Shown: positions 26,545 through 34,028 of the stretch, piece after piece
Layout of the letters: every line of letters starts with the position of its first letter
Position numbering within the stretch: position 1 is the stretch's first letter
Notes under the pieces: model-generated
Seen by the model: the letters and a program-made list of their open reading frames with translations, nothing else
Database searches by the model: none
What the model was told of the DNA's origin: nothing
NCBI RefSeq assembly: GCF_036885195.1
Contig: NZ_CP133656.1
Location: 1,178,001 to 1,242,000, forward strand
Reading direction: 5' to 3'
DNA length: 64,000 nucleotides
From: Pectobacterium cacticida
Lineage (GTDB): Bacteria; Pseudomonadota; Gammaproteobacteria; Enterobacterales; Enterobacteriaceae
Position numbers and translations under genes: made by a program

Positions 26545-28494
26545 TCAGGCGACTTTCTGTTGAGCTTTTCGCTCTTGTTCACGGGTCCATTTACGTTCCC
26601 AGCCAAACATCATCCAGAAAGGCGTACGCCAGGTTTGGTGAAATGCCATGCGTAACGTATCACCCACGATGACCATCGCCGGGATACCACTCAGAGACAG
26701 TTGTACATACGCCATCATTGCGGCAACGGGATCGATATCGACACAAACGGCCATCATCTGTTTCTGCGGGTTAAAGCCTGCTTCAAGCATGGCTTGTGCC
26801 ATTGCAACAACCAGGCCACCGGCGCCGCACGCAGGATCTGAGACGGTAATGAAATCCCGTTCCCCGCTGGACAGTGCTGACAAACCCTCAGCCAGTTGCA
26901 TTTTCGCCATCATGTAACCAACAGAATAGGGGGTGAAATACTGCCCCTGGCGATGATCGCCCAGCTCAAGTTCCATAAAAACAGAGCCGAGAAAATCTGA
27001 GGCACTGAATTCCATACCGTCGACCAGTGTGTTGAAAAGCACAGGGAAACGACGCTGATCATCTGTCTTGTAACGTTTTATTCGCCGCATGTAATCATCT
27101 TCGATTTCCTGCACAAAATGGCATCGGTTATGTAACGCCGCTGCCGACATGTGAATAAAATCGCTGAAGACCGTCCAACGGTTCTCATACGGTGCAATTT
27201 CCTGAAACTGGCGGATAAACGTTTCCCGGTGTGGATTTTTCCGGCCCTGATTAGCAACCCAGGGAAGCGTCGACAGATTACCTGGATCGTCCGGATCATC
27301 TCCTTCGTCCTCATCATTGGCCGCAACCTCATCGACCGATTCAGCAAACGGTGGCGGTAGCAACAACGTGCCAAGTTCAGGAGCCTCCTGAACGACGTCG
27401 CTATCATCGATGTCGCTGGCGACACGATGAACAGCCAGGCTTCCGGGATCCAGTGAGAAACGCGCCAATGCATCAGCAACGCTATTCAACTCTGGCGTGA
27501 ACAATGCCGTCGGCATATCACTCCGCGGCCAGTCATAAATCCGTGCCAACGCATTGACCGCCTGTGACGGTGAAATGTTGTAGCGCAAGTGCTGATGCAC
27601 CACGCTGTCACACACTAACGTCGTATCATCCAACTGCTGGCCATAATGAGTAGTTAACAGATGTTCTGCCTGTCTCTGCCAATGCTGAACATCATCGAAC
27701 GGCAATGTGGCCAAGCGCTGTTTTTCCAGCCAATCAACCGCCTTGCCTGCTTCAGAAGCAGATTTAAACAGTATCCAGGGATCTGAACCCCGTTCTCCTG
27801 TCCACATCGGGTCGCCGGCAAGAAATATACCTGCCCTAGCCGCAAGCAACGCCCGCCCGATATCAGCGACGAGCGCCTCCTGCAGGTACGTGTTTATGTC
27901 AGGTAAATCATTCGGAACCGTAAAACGACCAAGCCGGGTTGGATGCCCGGTTGCACGAATAAGCAGTGAGGCAAGGCTATCCAAATCGTGCTTGGGTAAT
28001 TCAATGCGATCGCTGTCAGGCAGGTAAACTGCCGGGCGTTGTGCGTTGAAAAGTACCTGAACCTGAGAAGCAAACTGCCACTCCCCTAGCCGTTCCATGC
28101 CAGGAACGCGAGACGGTGGCCATGGCCATCCGGGTTGCAACATGTCGGATAATCCTTCGCACTGCTCGATGTTGATGACACGAAACAGCGAAAGTGAGGG
28201 TTTATACCGAACGACCGTGGTTGGTCTCTGTCCGGGAATTATCCTTCCCCCCAGAGAACGCAGGTCATCGCCCGTCAGCCAACGGTTTGATATCAAACCG
28301 TTTTGTAACGCTGACTGCCAGAGCAATAAAGCATTAATACCGGTGAACCGTTGTCCGCTTAATGCGTGTTCCGGTATCCCCTGGCGAATAACACTCTGTC
28401 GCCACGGCGTTTTACCCGCGTTGACACTCTGCATCAGACGTTCTGTTAACAGCCGGCAAATATCACCGGCATCCTGTAATGTGAAAGTTTTCAT
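26545..28494 (-). CDS. ArdC-like N-terminus fused to an N6-adenine methylase-like domain
   Basis: About 649 aa from the ATG at 28494. Residues 1-130 resemble the ArdC single-strand DNA-binding domain (SVNAGKTPWRQ...LSGQRFTGINALLLW). The region at about 205-220, where ArdC has a HELGHW zinc site, reads LASLLIRATGHPTRLGR, so the zinc motif appears lost. The C-terminal third has methylase motif I (VSDPACGAGGLVVAMA) and CVDIDPVAAMMAYVQLSLSG, but I see no NPPY/F catalytic motif before the end. It may bind DNA or S-adenosylmethionine without methylating; antirestriction is a plausible role. Confidence 0.7.
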   Translation of the reverse strand: MKTFTLQDAGDICRLLTERLMQSVNAGKTPWRQSVIRQGIPEHALSGQRFTGINALLLWQSALQNGLISNRWLTGDDLRSLGGRIIPGQRPTTVVRYKPSLSLFRVINIEQCEGLSDMLQPGWPWPPSRVPGMERLGEWQFASQVQVLFNAQRPAVYLPDSDRIELPKHDLDSLASLLIRATGHPTRLGRFTVPNDLPDINTYLQEALVADIGRALLAARAGIFLAGDPMWTGERGSDPWILFKSASEAGKAVDWLEKQRLATLPFDDVQHWQRQAEHLLTTHYGQQLDDTTLVCDSVVHQHLRYNISPSQAVNALARIYDWPRSDMPTALFTPELNSVADALARFSLDPGSLAVHRVASDIDDSDVVQEAPELGTLLLPPPFAESVDEVAANDEDEGDDPDDPGNLSTLPWVANQGRKNPHRETFIRQFQEIAPYENRWTVFSDFIHMSAAALHNRCHFVQEIEDDYMRRIKRYKTDDQRRFPVLFNTLVDGMEFSASDFLGSVFMELELGDHRQGQYFTPYSVGYMMAKMQLAEGLSALSSGERDFITVSDPACGAGGLVVAMAQAMLEAGFNPQKQMMAVCVDIDPVAAMMAYVQLSLSGIPAMVIVGDTLRMAFHQTWRTPFWMMFGWERKWTREQERKAQQKVA

Positions 28495-28545
28495 AATGGT
28501 CTCTATCGAACGGGACCATCCCCTGAGGGATGGCTCCCTCAGGGA
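28495..28545 (-). promoter_or_regulatory. Leader hairpin 3 with anti-RBS arm
   Basis: Minus strand: CCCTGAGGGAGCCATCCC / GGGATGGTCCC (28512-28538). The 3' arm contains ATGGTC, exactly complementary to GACCAT (28496-28501), which lies between the GAGA ribosome-binding core and the start codon. Confidence 0.6.
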
Positions 28546-28549
28546 AAAA

Positions 28550-29035
28550 TCAGAGTATGGCGGTAAACAGTTGCAGGATGGCATGGCCCGCAATCACCGC
28601 TTGCTGGCACAATTGCACAAACTGTTCGTGATGCAGATAGGCCCAGACGACGCCGGAGGTGATTATCCCCGTCGCCGACATCGCCATCAGAAACTGGTTA
28701 CGCCGGCGGCGGAACTGAGCCTCCTTCTCCGCAACCTGGGTATGTAAAAACAATCCCAACGTCTGAAGCTCTGCAAAACGGCTGAACTCCTCACGCCGTA
28801 ACTGCTCACAGGCTATGTCATAGCGCTCCAATTCTGTCGGGTGTTGATCCTCAAGAAAGCGCCGGTAACCACCATCGCGTAACGTGTGGTAATGACGGTC
28901 AAATTCTGCCTGTAACCAGCGATAAAAATGACTGCGCGTACGACTAATTACGTCAGGCTCTCGTGTCAGCGTGCGCATTGCATCGTGTGTCGCCCGAGCA
29001 GCTCCGAGCTGCTCATTCGTGGTCAGTAAACTCAT
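28550..29035 (-). CDS. Hypothetical membrane-anchored helical protein
   Basis: About 161 aa from MSLLTTNEQLGAARA, with GGAG 8 bases upstream. Long charged helices (RTRSHFYRWLQAEFDRHYHTL; ELERYDIACEQLRREEF) followed by one hydrophobic segment near the C-terminus (FLMAMSATGIITSGVVWAYL). It may therefore be a single-pass inner-membrane protein with a large cytoplasmic helical domain. No recognised family. Confidence 0.6.
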   Translation of the reverse strand: MSLLTTNEQLGAARATHDAMRTLTREPDVISRTRSHFYRWLQAEFDRHYHTLRDGGYRRFLEDQHPTELERYDIACEQLRREEFSRFAELQTLGLFLHTQVAEKEAQFRRRRNQFLMAMSATGIITSGVVWAYLHHEQFVQLCQQAVIAGHAILQLFTAIL

Positions 29036-29095
29036 GGTATGGACTCCGAAAAAAGAAGACGGGTCCACCCCTGCGGGTGTCCCCGTCAGGGTTAG
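29036..29095 (-). promoter_or_regulatory. Leader hairpin 4 with partial anti-RBS arm
   Basis: Minus strand: AACCCTGACGGGGACACCC / GGGTGGACCCGTC (29058-29087), then CTTCTTTTTT. TGGAC in the 3' arm pairs with GTCCA of the RBS region GGAGTCCA, with a mismatch beyond; weaker than the other leaders. Confidence 0.5.
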
Positions 29096-29107
29096 TAATA
29101 GGCTGAG

Positions 29108-29380
29108 TTAGTCTGTCAGGCTGATATGAACAACATCATTCTCATAGCGCAGATATAACTGCTGCCACAACGATGCCGATTCATTGCCGTCACCAGGTAA
29201 ACAAAAGTAGCCGGTTGTTATTTCTGAGTGCGTACTCGCCGCCAGAGCTTTTAATGCATGGCGAATCAGACGATGCAGCCGTTCTGTTTCGTACGCTGGC
29301 TCAGGCACAAACGCGACCAGTCTTGCCCAGGCGCAGTCATCAATAGCGATACCCGGAGAAGGTTGTGGCCAACGCATCAC
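29108..29380 (-). CDS. Hypothetical protein (90 aa)
   Basis: Short soluble protein (MMRWPQPSPGIAIDDCAWAR ... YENDVVHISLTD), no recognised family. It overlaps the end of the upstream gene by an ATGA junction and has no leader hairpin of its own, so its translation is probably coupled. Confidence 0.5.
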   Translation of the reverse strand: MMRWPQPSPGIAIDDCAWARLVAFVPEPAYETERLHRLIRHALKALAASTHSEITTGYFCLPGDGNESASLWQQLYLRYENDVVHISLTD

Positions 29381-29820
29381 GCTGCCTCATCATTCTGCGC
29401 CGCTGACGAAATCGTCACGACAGCGGGCATCCGTTCAGGTTTAGGCCGCTGACGCACATTCCGTAATAGCTTCAGGTGCATGGTCAATGCGGTATCGACA
29501 GCGTCGTCTTCGTTATCCAGATAATGTTCGCCGTAAAACGGTTGGGCCGCTTCCTCGCCAAAGTATTGCAACTCCACCCCCGGCTTATATCCGTGACGCT
29601 GTTTCAAGACGACAGCACGGCCGCAGCATTGATGATCGTCTGCGAGCAACCATTTACCGGTGTAAATGAGTCGATGCGCTGACAATTCCACGGGCTCTGA
29701 ACGTTGGCGCCAGACCTGATAAAGCCACACGACCGTTCGCGCAAGCCATTTGCACGTCCAGCGCACAACGAACCATAACCCCGTAGACAGCACAATCAGT
29801 AGGTGTAAAGGCATTGGCAT
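29377..29820 (-). CDS. Hypothetical membrane-associated protein
   Basis: 147 aa. An N-terminal hydrophobic segment (LHLLIVLSTGLWFVVRWTCKWLARTVVWLY) is followed by a soluble domain (IYTGKWLLADDHQCCGRAVVLKQRHG...). No recognised family. It starts 9 bases after the preceding gene and overlaps the next by 4 bases: a coupled three-gene block (30045 to 29108) behind a single leader. Confidence 0.5.
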   Translation of the reverse strand: MPMPLHLLIVLSTGLWFVVRWTCKWLARTVVWLYQVWRQRSEPVELSAHRLIYTGKWLLADDHQCCGRAVVLKQRHGYKPGVELQYFGEEAAQPFYGEHYLDNEDDAVDTALTMHLKLLRNVRQRPKPERMPAVVTISSAAQNDEAA

Positions 29821-29829
29821 AACCGCTCC

Positions 29830-30045
29830 TCAGTGAGTCAACCAGCGAAGTAACAAAATGAGCGCCAAAAGCACCAATGAACCGGCTACTTTTAGCAAGG
29901 TGAGATAGCCGAGCAGTTTCAACAGTGCATTGCGATCACGCCGGAAGCATTCCCTGCGAATCAGCTGACAGACTGCGTCTTCCTGCTCTGGTGTAAACGA
30001 AGCATCCGGAGTGGGAGCTTCTTGAGTGATATCAATGTGAGACAT
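29830..30045 (-). CDS. Small membrane protein (71 aa)
   Basis: Acidic N-terminus (MSHIDITQEAPTPDASFTPE) and a C-terminal transmembrane helix (LTLLKVAGSLVLLALILLLRWL). No recognised family. First gene of a coupled block of three, preceded by leader 5 with RBS AAAAGGAGAG. Confidence 0.55.
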   Translation of the reverse strand: MSHIDITQEAPTPDASFTPEQEDAVCQLIRRECFRRDRNALLKLLGYLTLLKVAGSLVLLALILLLRWLTH

Positions 30046-30116
30046 GAACTCTCCTTTTAGGTGATAAAAAAGGGAGAGTCATCCCGTCGCGGGAGAGGAC
30101 TCTCCCCTGCGGGGTA
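30046..30116 (-). promoter_or_regulatory. Leader hairpin 5 with anti-RBS arm
   Basis: Minus strand: ACCCCGCAGGGGAGAGTC...CCCGCGACGGGATGACTCTCCC then TTTTTT (hairpin 30072-30106). The 3' arm ACTCTCC is fully complementary (7 pairs) to the RBS GGAGAGT (30047-30054). Confidence 0.7.
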
Positions 30117-30146
30117 ACGTCTGATGAGACGACAGTGTTTATGTGG

Positions 30147-30623
30147 TTATAACCAACCACGTTCGGCGAACGACACCATTTCACCGTGGCCAACAACAAT
30201 ATGATCCAGCACGCGGACATCAATCAGAGCCAGTGCGTTAACCAGCCTCTCGGTGATTTGCCGATCGGCATTGCTGGGGTCAGCATTACCGGAAGGATGG
30301 TTATGTGCAAAAATGACCGCGGCGGCATTCAGAAGAACAGCACGGCGGACGACTTCACGTGGATGGATCTCAACGCTGTTAATCGATCCAGCAAAAAGGA
30401 ATTCACTGGCAATTAACTGATGCTTATTGTTCAGGAACATCGCGACAAAAACCTCTCGATCCAAACACTCCAGCTTCAGACGTAAGTAAGCTTTAACTTC
30501 ATCAGGGGACGTCACCGCTTTTCGTTTCTTGATATTCCGCTCAAGCAGCGCCAATGCCATATTGATGACACGTGACTCCCGATCGGGATAAACAGTGGTG
30601 TGAGAAAAGGTTAACTCGCTCAT
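30147..30623 (-). CDS. RadC-like JAMM/MPN+ protein
   Basis: 158 aa from MSELTFSHTTVYPD, AGAGG upstream. This is the C-terminal JAMM domain of the RadC/YeeS family: Glu in NSVEIHPREV and the zinc site HNHPSGNADPSNAD (His107, His109, Asp120). It has no N-terminal helix-hairpin-helix, as usual for element-encoded versions. Such proteins are common on islands; their substrate is unsettled (antirestriction or DNA processing suggested for relatives). Confidence 0.9.
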   Translation of the reverse strand: MSELTFSHTTVYPDRESRVINMALALLERNIKKRKAVTSPDEVKAYLRLKLECLDREVFVAMFLNNKHQLIASEFLFAGSINSVEIHPREVVRRAVLLNAAAVIFAHNHPSGNADPSNADRQITERLVNALALIDVRVLDHIVVGHGEMVSFAERGWL

Positions 30624-30690
30624 AAAAGACCTCTTACGGGCGAATGCTTTCCCCCAGATGGCGGAAAGCATTGCCATTGGGGGAAAGGTA
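30624..30690 (-). promoter_or_regulatory. Leader hairpin 6 (variant) before the radC-like gene
   Basis: Minus strand: CTTTCCCCCAATGG, then AATGCTTTCC / GGGGAAAGCATT (30643-30672). The 3' arm can pair with either the AATGCTTTCC arm or the CTTTCCCCC upstream. Unlike the others I see no extended complementarity to the RBS (AAGAGGTC). Confidence 0.5.
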
Positions 30691-30740
30691 GAATTATCGC
30701 AGGTCGATAATTGACGTAAAACAGGTTGTTAGTGCATCTG

Positions 30741-30787
30741 AAAAGGGATTTATCCCCCCATAGGGGAAAAATCCCCGTATGGGTTAA
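30741..30787 (-). promoter_or_regulatory. Orphan leader hairpin 7 without a gene
   Basis: Minus strand: TTAACCCATACGGGGATTTTTCCCC / GGGGATAAATCCC then TTTTC (30745-30776). It has the same frame and variable part as leaders 8 and 9, but no open reading frame follows before leader 6, suggesting a lost third gene copy or a stand-alone RNA. Confidence 0.55.
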
Positions 30788-30816
30788 GGTAACAAAAAAT
30801 GCATCAAAAACTGTAT

Positions 30817-31221
30817 TCAATGCGCTCGACCGAGCCACTCAATGTAACCATCAAAATCGCTGTCACCATCCAGGCAGGAAGAGAATTCCCAGCAGGTATG
30901 CTTACCCTCCTGGACGCCATTCTGAAAGGCCTTATCCCAAAAACCCTGGGCAACTTTGTTTCCCAGTGAAATCACATCATTCAAATAATGACTGTAATTA
31001 TCAGGGATAAAATTCAGCCCAACGGTTTCGCCAAGACATTCTGCGATTTCGAAAATCTGATAATCATTGTCTGTAAAACCATCCTCATCAGAAGAACAGT
31101 TGATCCGAAGTGCCTCGAATGCACCAATCTCCATCAATTTTCCTTCTATGTCAGAAATCACACACAGCAGGTCAACAACAGAATGACGATTACGAGCAAG
31201 ACGGTTAAGTAAAGTATTCAT
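30817..31221 (-). CDS. Hypothetical acidic ICE protein, paralogue A
   Basis: About 134 aa from MNTLLNRLARNRHSV; the RBS lies in GTGGATTTATC. It shares pattern with the gene immediately upstream: SVVDLLCVISDIEGKLMEIGA and AECLGETVGLNFIPDNYSHYLNDVISLG here, ELIRIVSDIESTLMEATA and ARQVGEIIGLNLLSPVFIEKYLTEVLNIG there. The two are probable tandem paralogues, and their leaders share the same variable sequence. Function unknown. Confidence 0.6.
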   Translation of the reverse strand: MNTLLNRLARNRHSVVDLLCVISDIEGKLMEIGAFEALRINCSSDEDGFTDNDYQIFEIAECLGETVGLNFIPDNYSHYLNDVISLGNKVAQGFWDKAFQNGVQEGKHTCWEFSSCLDGDSDFDGYIEWLGRAH

Positions 31222-31287
31222 AGATAAATCCACTCTTCAATTTGAAAAGGGATTTATCCCCAGCGGGATAAATCCCGCATGGGTTAA
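31222..31287 (-). promoter_or_regulatory. Leader hairpin 8 with perfect 9-bp anti-RBS arm
   Basis: Minus strand: TTAACCCATGCGGGATTTATCCC-GCTG-GGGATAAATCCC-TTTTC (31249-31276). The RBS region GGATTTATC (31223-31231) repeats the 5' arm and is perfectly complementary (9 pairs) to GATAAATCC of the 3' arm. Confidence 0.75.
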
Positions 31288-31306
31288 GTCACGATATGGC
31301 AGCCGG

Positions 31307-31780
31307 TCAGTAGAATGTCCGGCCTTCATACCAGTTGCGCTTGATGTCTAAACTGAGCGCGTAAAGGTAGTAGTCAATGAGCCAGATACTGGCGTTCGGG
31401 CTCTCATGCACTTTTGCTGCATCTTTCAGACCCTTGTTGAAATAGCACCGCCAGAAAACAGCATCAACGGAAAGACCGATGTTGAGAACCTCTGTGAGGT
31501 ATTTTTCGATAAACACGGGAGACAACAGGTTCAGACCAATAATTTCACCGACCTGCCGTGCAACCCACGCTATCTTTTTCTCGTTAAGCGTCATCAGCAC
31601 AAAATCACCCCAGTCAATCGTATCGATGCCGAGATGCATAAGTGCAGTCGCTTCCATCAACGTAGACTCAATGTCAGAAACAATCCTGATGAGCTCAGCT
31701 GTGGAACGTTGTAGAAATTCATCATCGCGTCGCAGAATGGCCAGACGCGAGACGAAAGGTTTCGTGTTGAAATCGTACAT
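31307..31780 (-). CDS. Hypothetical ICE protein, paralogue B
   Basis: About 157 aa from MYDFNTKPFVSRLAILRR; RBS AAGGATTTATC. Soluble, helical, no recognised domain. Related in pattern to the next gene (see paralogue A), with a C-terminal extension rich in Trp/Tyr (SIWLIDYYLYALSLDIKRNWY). Its leader is the closest match to leader 8, so gene and leader were probably duplicated together. Confidence 0.6.
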   Translation of the reverse strand: MYDFNTKPFVSRLAILRRDDEFLQRSTAELIRIVSDIESTLMEATALMHLGIDTIDWGDFVLMTLNEKKIAWVARQVGEIIGLNLLSPVFIEKYLTEVLNIGLSVDAVFWRCYFNKGLKDAAKVHESPNASIWLIDYYLYALSLDIKRNWYEGRTFY

Positions 31781-31852
31781 TGATAAATCCTTTTTTCGGT
31801 ACAAAACGAAAAGGGATTTATCTCCACCGGGGATAAATCCCCATGTGGGTAT
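31781..31852 (-). promoter_or_regulatory. Leader hairpin 9 with perfect 9-bp anti-RBS arm
   Basis: Minus strand: ACCCACATGGGGATTTATCCCC / GGAGATAAATCCC then TTTTC (31812-31842). RBS region GGATTTATC (31782-31790) is perfectly complementary to GATAAATCC of the 3' arm, as in leader 8. Confidence 0.75.
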
Positions 31853-31900
31853 GAATATCACGCTATCTGGTTTTGACGATCTCTCCGCTCTCGCTTAATG

Positions 31901-33101
31901 TGTATTAGTCGCGACTTGATCTGACACATGACCTTGAAAGGTTGAGAGTTACCGGTTTTGATATGGGTGTCGAATCCTTATACAAAACGCGAGGTAACTC
32001 TCATGCTTCATACTAACAATCCCATCATCAAACACAAAGCCGGTTTGCTCAATCTGGCTGAAGAACTCAGTAACGTGTCGAAAGCCTGCAAAATCATGGG
32101 CGTCTCTCGCGATACGTTTTACCGATATCGCGAGCTGGCCGAGGAAGGTGGCGTGGATGCGTTGATAAATCGCAGCCGTCGTGCCCCTAACCTTAAGAAC
32201 CGAACCGATGAGGTCACTGAGCGGGCTGTTGTTGATTATGCTGTCGCATTCCCGGCTCACGGCCAGCACAGGACCAGCAACGAGCTGCGTAAACAGGGCG
32301 TTTTTATCTCCGGCAGTGGTGTCCGTTCTGTCTGGTTACGTCATAACCTTGAGAACTTCAAAAAACGCCTGAAAGCACTGGAAGAAAAAGTGGCCCGTGA
32401 CGGCATTGAACTGACTGACAGCCAGATCGCAGCGCTGGAACGTAAAGCCAGTGATGATGAAGCCTGTGGTGAGATTGAAACCGCTCATCCGGGTTATCTG
32501 GGTTCACAGGACACGTTCTATGTAGGCAACCTGAAAGGCGTCGGGCGTATCTATCAGCAGACGTTCGTTGATACGTACTCGAAAGTGGCACACTGCAAGC
32601 TCTACGTCACTAAAACACCGATTACAGCGGCTGATTTACTGAATGATCGTGTGCTGCCATTTTATGAGTCTCAGGGGCTACCGATGCTGAGGATACTGAC
32701 CGACAGGGGCACTGAGTTCTGCGGCAAAGTGGAGCAGCATGATTACCAGCTTTATCTGGCGATAAATGACATTGAGCATACGAAAACGAAGGCAATGTCA
32801 CCGCAGACCAACGGCATCTGCGAGCGGTTCCATAAAACGATACTGAATGAGTTTTATCAGGTGACGTTCCGCAAAAAGTTGTATGGTGCTCTCGACACAT
32901 TACAATCGGATCTTGATGAATGGCTGGCTCACTATAATAATGAGCGAACTCATCAGGGGAAAATGTGCTGTGGCCGGACGCCAATGGAAACATTACTTGA
33001 TGGAAAGCGCATCTGGTCTGAGAAAAATTTAGGCCAGATGTAATCTGACAGATACCTGTATAAATAACCGGTAATTGTCAGATCAGGTCTGAGCTAATAC
33101 A
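31901..33101 (+). mobile_element. IS481-family insertion sequence with 7-bp target duplication
   Basis: Terminal inverted repeats TGTATTAG...GATCTGACA at both ends (left from 31901, right to 33101). CTTAATG flanks both sides (31894-31900 and 33102-33108), a perfect target duplication and evidence of a recent simple insertion. About 1.2 kb. Confidence 0.9.
32003..33043 (+). CDS. IS481-family DDE transposase
   Basis: About 346 aa from the ATG of MLHTNNPIIKHKAGLLN (the ORF is open a little further upstream). N-terminal helix-turn-helix (VSKACKIMGVSRDTFYRYRE) and an rve-type integrase core: Asp in QQTFVDTYSKVAH, Asp in ILTDRGTEFCG, Glu in QTNGICERFHKTILNEF. The frame is intact and so probably active. 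Confidence 0.95.
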   Translation: MLHTNNPIIKHKAGLLNLAEELSNVSKACKIMGVSRDTFYRYRELAEEGGVDALINRSRRAPNLKNRTDEVTERAVVDYAVAFPAHGQHRTSNELRKQGVFISGSGVRSVWLRHNLENFKKRLKALEEKVARDGIELTDSQIAALERKASDDEACGEIETAHPGYLGSQDTFYVGNLKGVGRIYQQTFVDTYSKVAHCKLYVTKTPITAADLLNDRVLPFYESQGLPMLRILTDRGTEFCGKVEQHDYQLYLAINDIEHTKTKAMSPQTNGICERFHKTILNEFYQVTFRKKLYGALDTLQSDLDEWLAHYNNERTHQGKMCCGRTPMETLLDGKRIWSEKNLGQM

Positions 33102-33338
33102 CTTAATGAGTAACCGTCAACCAAACCACGTTTGATGTAATCAAGACTCCGCTTGCTGCCATATTTCGCGAGATTGAGAGTGTTATATTCCATCCCGCGA
33201 TGGGACAAGGCGTTCTTTATGTAGAGGAGCTCTCCCTTTGCTTCTTGAGATTGCGCTCTACATTTGTCGCAGAGTGATTCATAGTTGGTAATTGCGTTAA
33301 TTAGCTTTTCATCTCCAGCTGACATACATCCTCCAAGG

Positions 33339-33665
33339 TCACTGAAACCGATAACGCAGCGTTGCTAATTGTTTTGCCAACAATTGCGCGGCTTTGATCG
33401 CCTGGTGACGTTGTGGAAACGTATCATCAGCACAAGTATGAACGTCAAATCGGTAAGATTTTGAGCCTAACCAACCGGTACGACTTTCTACCTGGTAACT
33501 CCATCCGGAATTACTTCGAGAAACCCGCGCCCGAAAGTTCATATGCCCTGAACGATTCGGTATCCATTCACCAATAAATCCATCGTTGCGCTGTTGAATG
33601 TTTTTCTTCAGCAACGCAGACAGACGTTCGGTGAAATTAATCGTACGACGTAAGACCATTTGCAT
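33339..33665 (-). CDS. Hypothetical protein (108 aa)
   Basis: Starts at MQMVLRRTINFTERLSALLK behind RBS GGAGAACATC. Basic and soluble (FRARVSRSNSGWSYQVESRTGW) with a helical C-terminus (HQAIKAAQLLAKQLATLRYR). No recognised family. Preceded by leader 10 and followed after 13 bases by the IS-interrupted gene. Confidence 0.55.
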   Translation of the reverse strand: MQMVLRRTINFTERLSALLKKNIQQRNDGFIGEWIPNRSGHMNFRARVSRSNSGWSYQVESRTGWLGSKSYRFDVHTCADDTFPQRHQAIKAAQLLAKQLATLRYRFQ

Positions 33666-33733
33666 GATGTTCTCCTGGTAGAAACGGGAGAACATCTCAC
33701 CCGGACGGGAAGATATTTTTCCCGTTGGGTTGC
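33666..33733 (-). promoter_or_regulatory. Leader hairpin 10 with perfect 10-bp anti-RBS arm
   Basis: Minus strand: ACCCAACGGGAAAAATATCTTCCCG / CGGGTGAGATGTTCTCCCGT (33684-33725). The 3' arm GATGTTCTCC (33687-33696) pairs perfectly over 10 bases with the RBS and spacer GGAGAACATC (33666-33675), directly abutting the ATG. Best example of the set. Confidence 0.75.
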
Positions 33734-33749
33734 TGACTTAAAGTCGGTG

Positions 33750-34028
33750 TTAAAAAGAATCTTCCGGATATGCCTGCTCTGCCGAATCCTTAACAGGTTC
33801 GACGGTAGAATCCGTCAGTTCATCTTGTTGCTGAGGTTTATGCTGGAAACCGCCTAACCTGCTCATATAAAAAAAGCAGAAGACGATGACTGCACTCCCC
33901 CAAATGAGTAACAGTTGAAGGAAACTATAGGTCTTATAAACATGCCGCCGCGTTTTCACTTTTTTCTTCAGCGAAAGCAACAATTGACCTACCCAGTATC
34001 CGTCACGATATGCAGTAGAAGCGTTCAT
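33750..34028 (-). CDS. Small single-pass membrane protein
   Basis: About 92 aa from MNASTAYRDGYWVGQLLLSL. Basic N-terminus, one transmembrane helix (FLQLLLIWGSAVIVFCFFYM), then a polar acidic tail (PVKDSAEQAYPEDSF). No recognised family. It appears to be the first gene of the accessory operon, just below leader 11 and the 187-bp repeat. Confidence 0.55.
   Translation of the reverse strand: MNASTAYRDGYWVGQLLLSLKKKVKTRRHVYKTYSFLQLLLIWGSAVIVFCFFYMSRLGGFQHKPQQQDELTDSTVEPVKDSAEQAYPEDSF

Larger units (their letters stand above)
31863..33325 (-). pseudogene. 84-aa hypothetical gene split near its 3' end by an IS481 element
   Basis: The minus frame beginning at 33325 (MSAGDEKLINAITNYESLCD...) is open to 33102, then enters the IS. 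Removing the IS and one CTTAATG copy, the frame continues as GYSLSESGEIVKTR and stops at 31863-31865. The ancestral protein would be about 84 aa; the insertion replaces the last 10 codons with seven IS-encoded ones, so a nearly complete product may still be made. Cys/Lys-rich middle, no recognised family. It starts just after the preceding stop, without a leader of its own. Confidence 0.7.
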
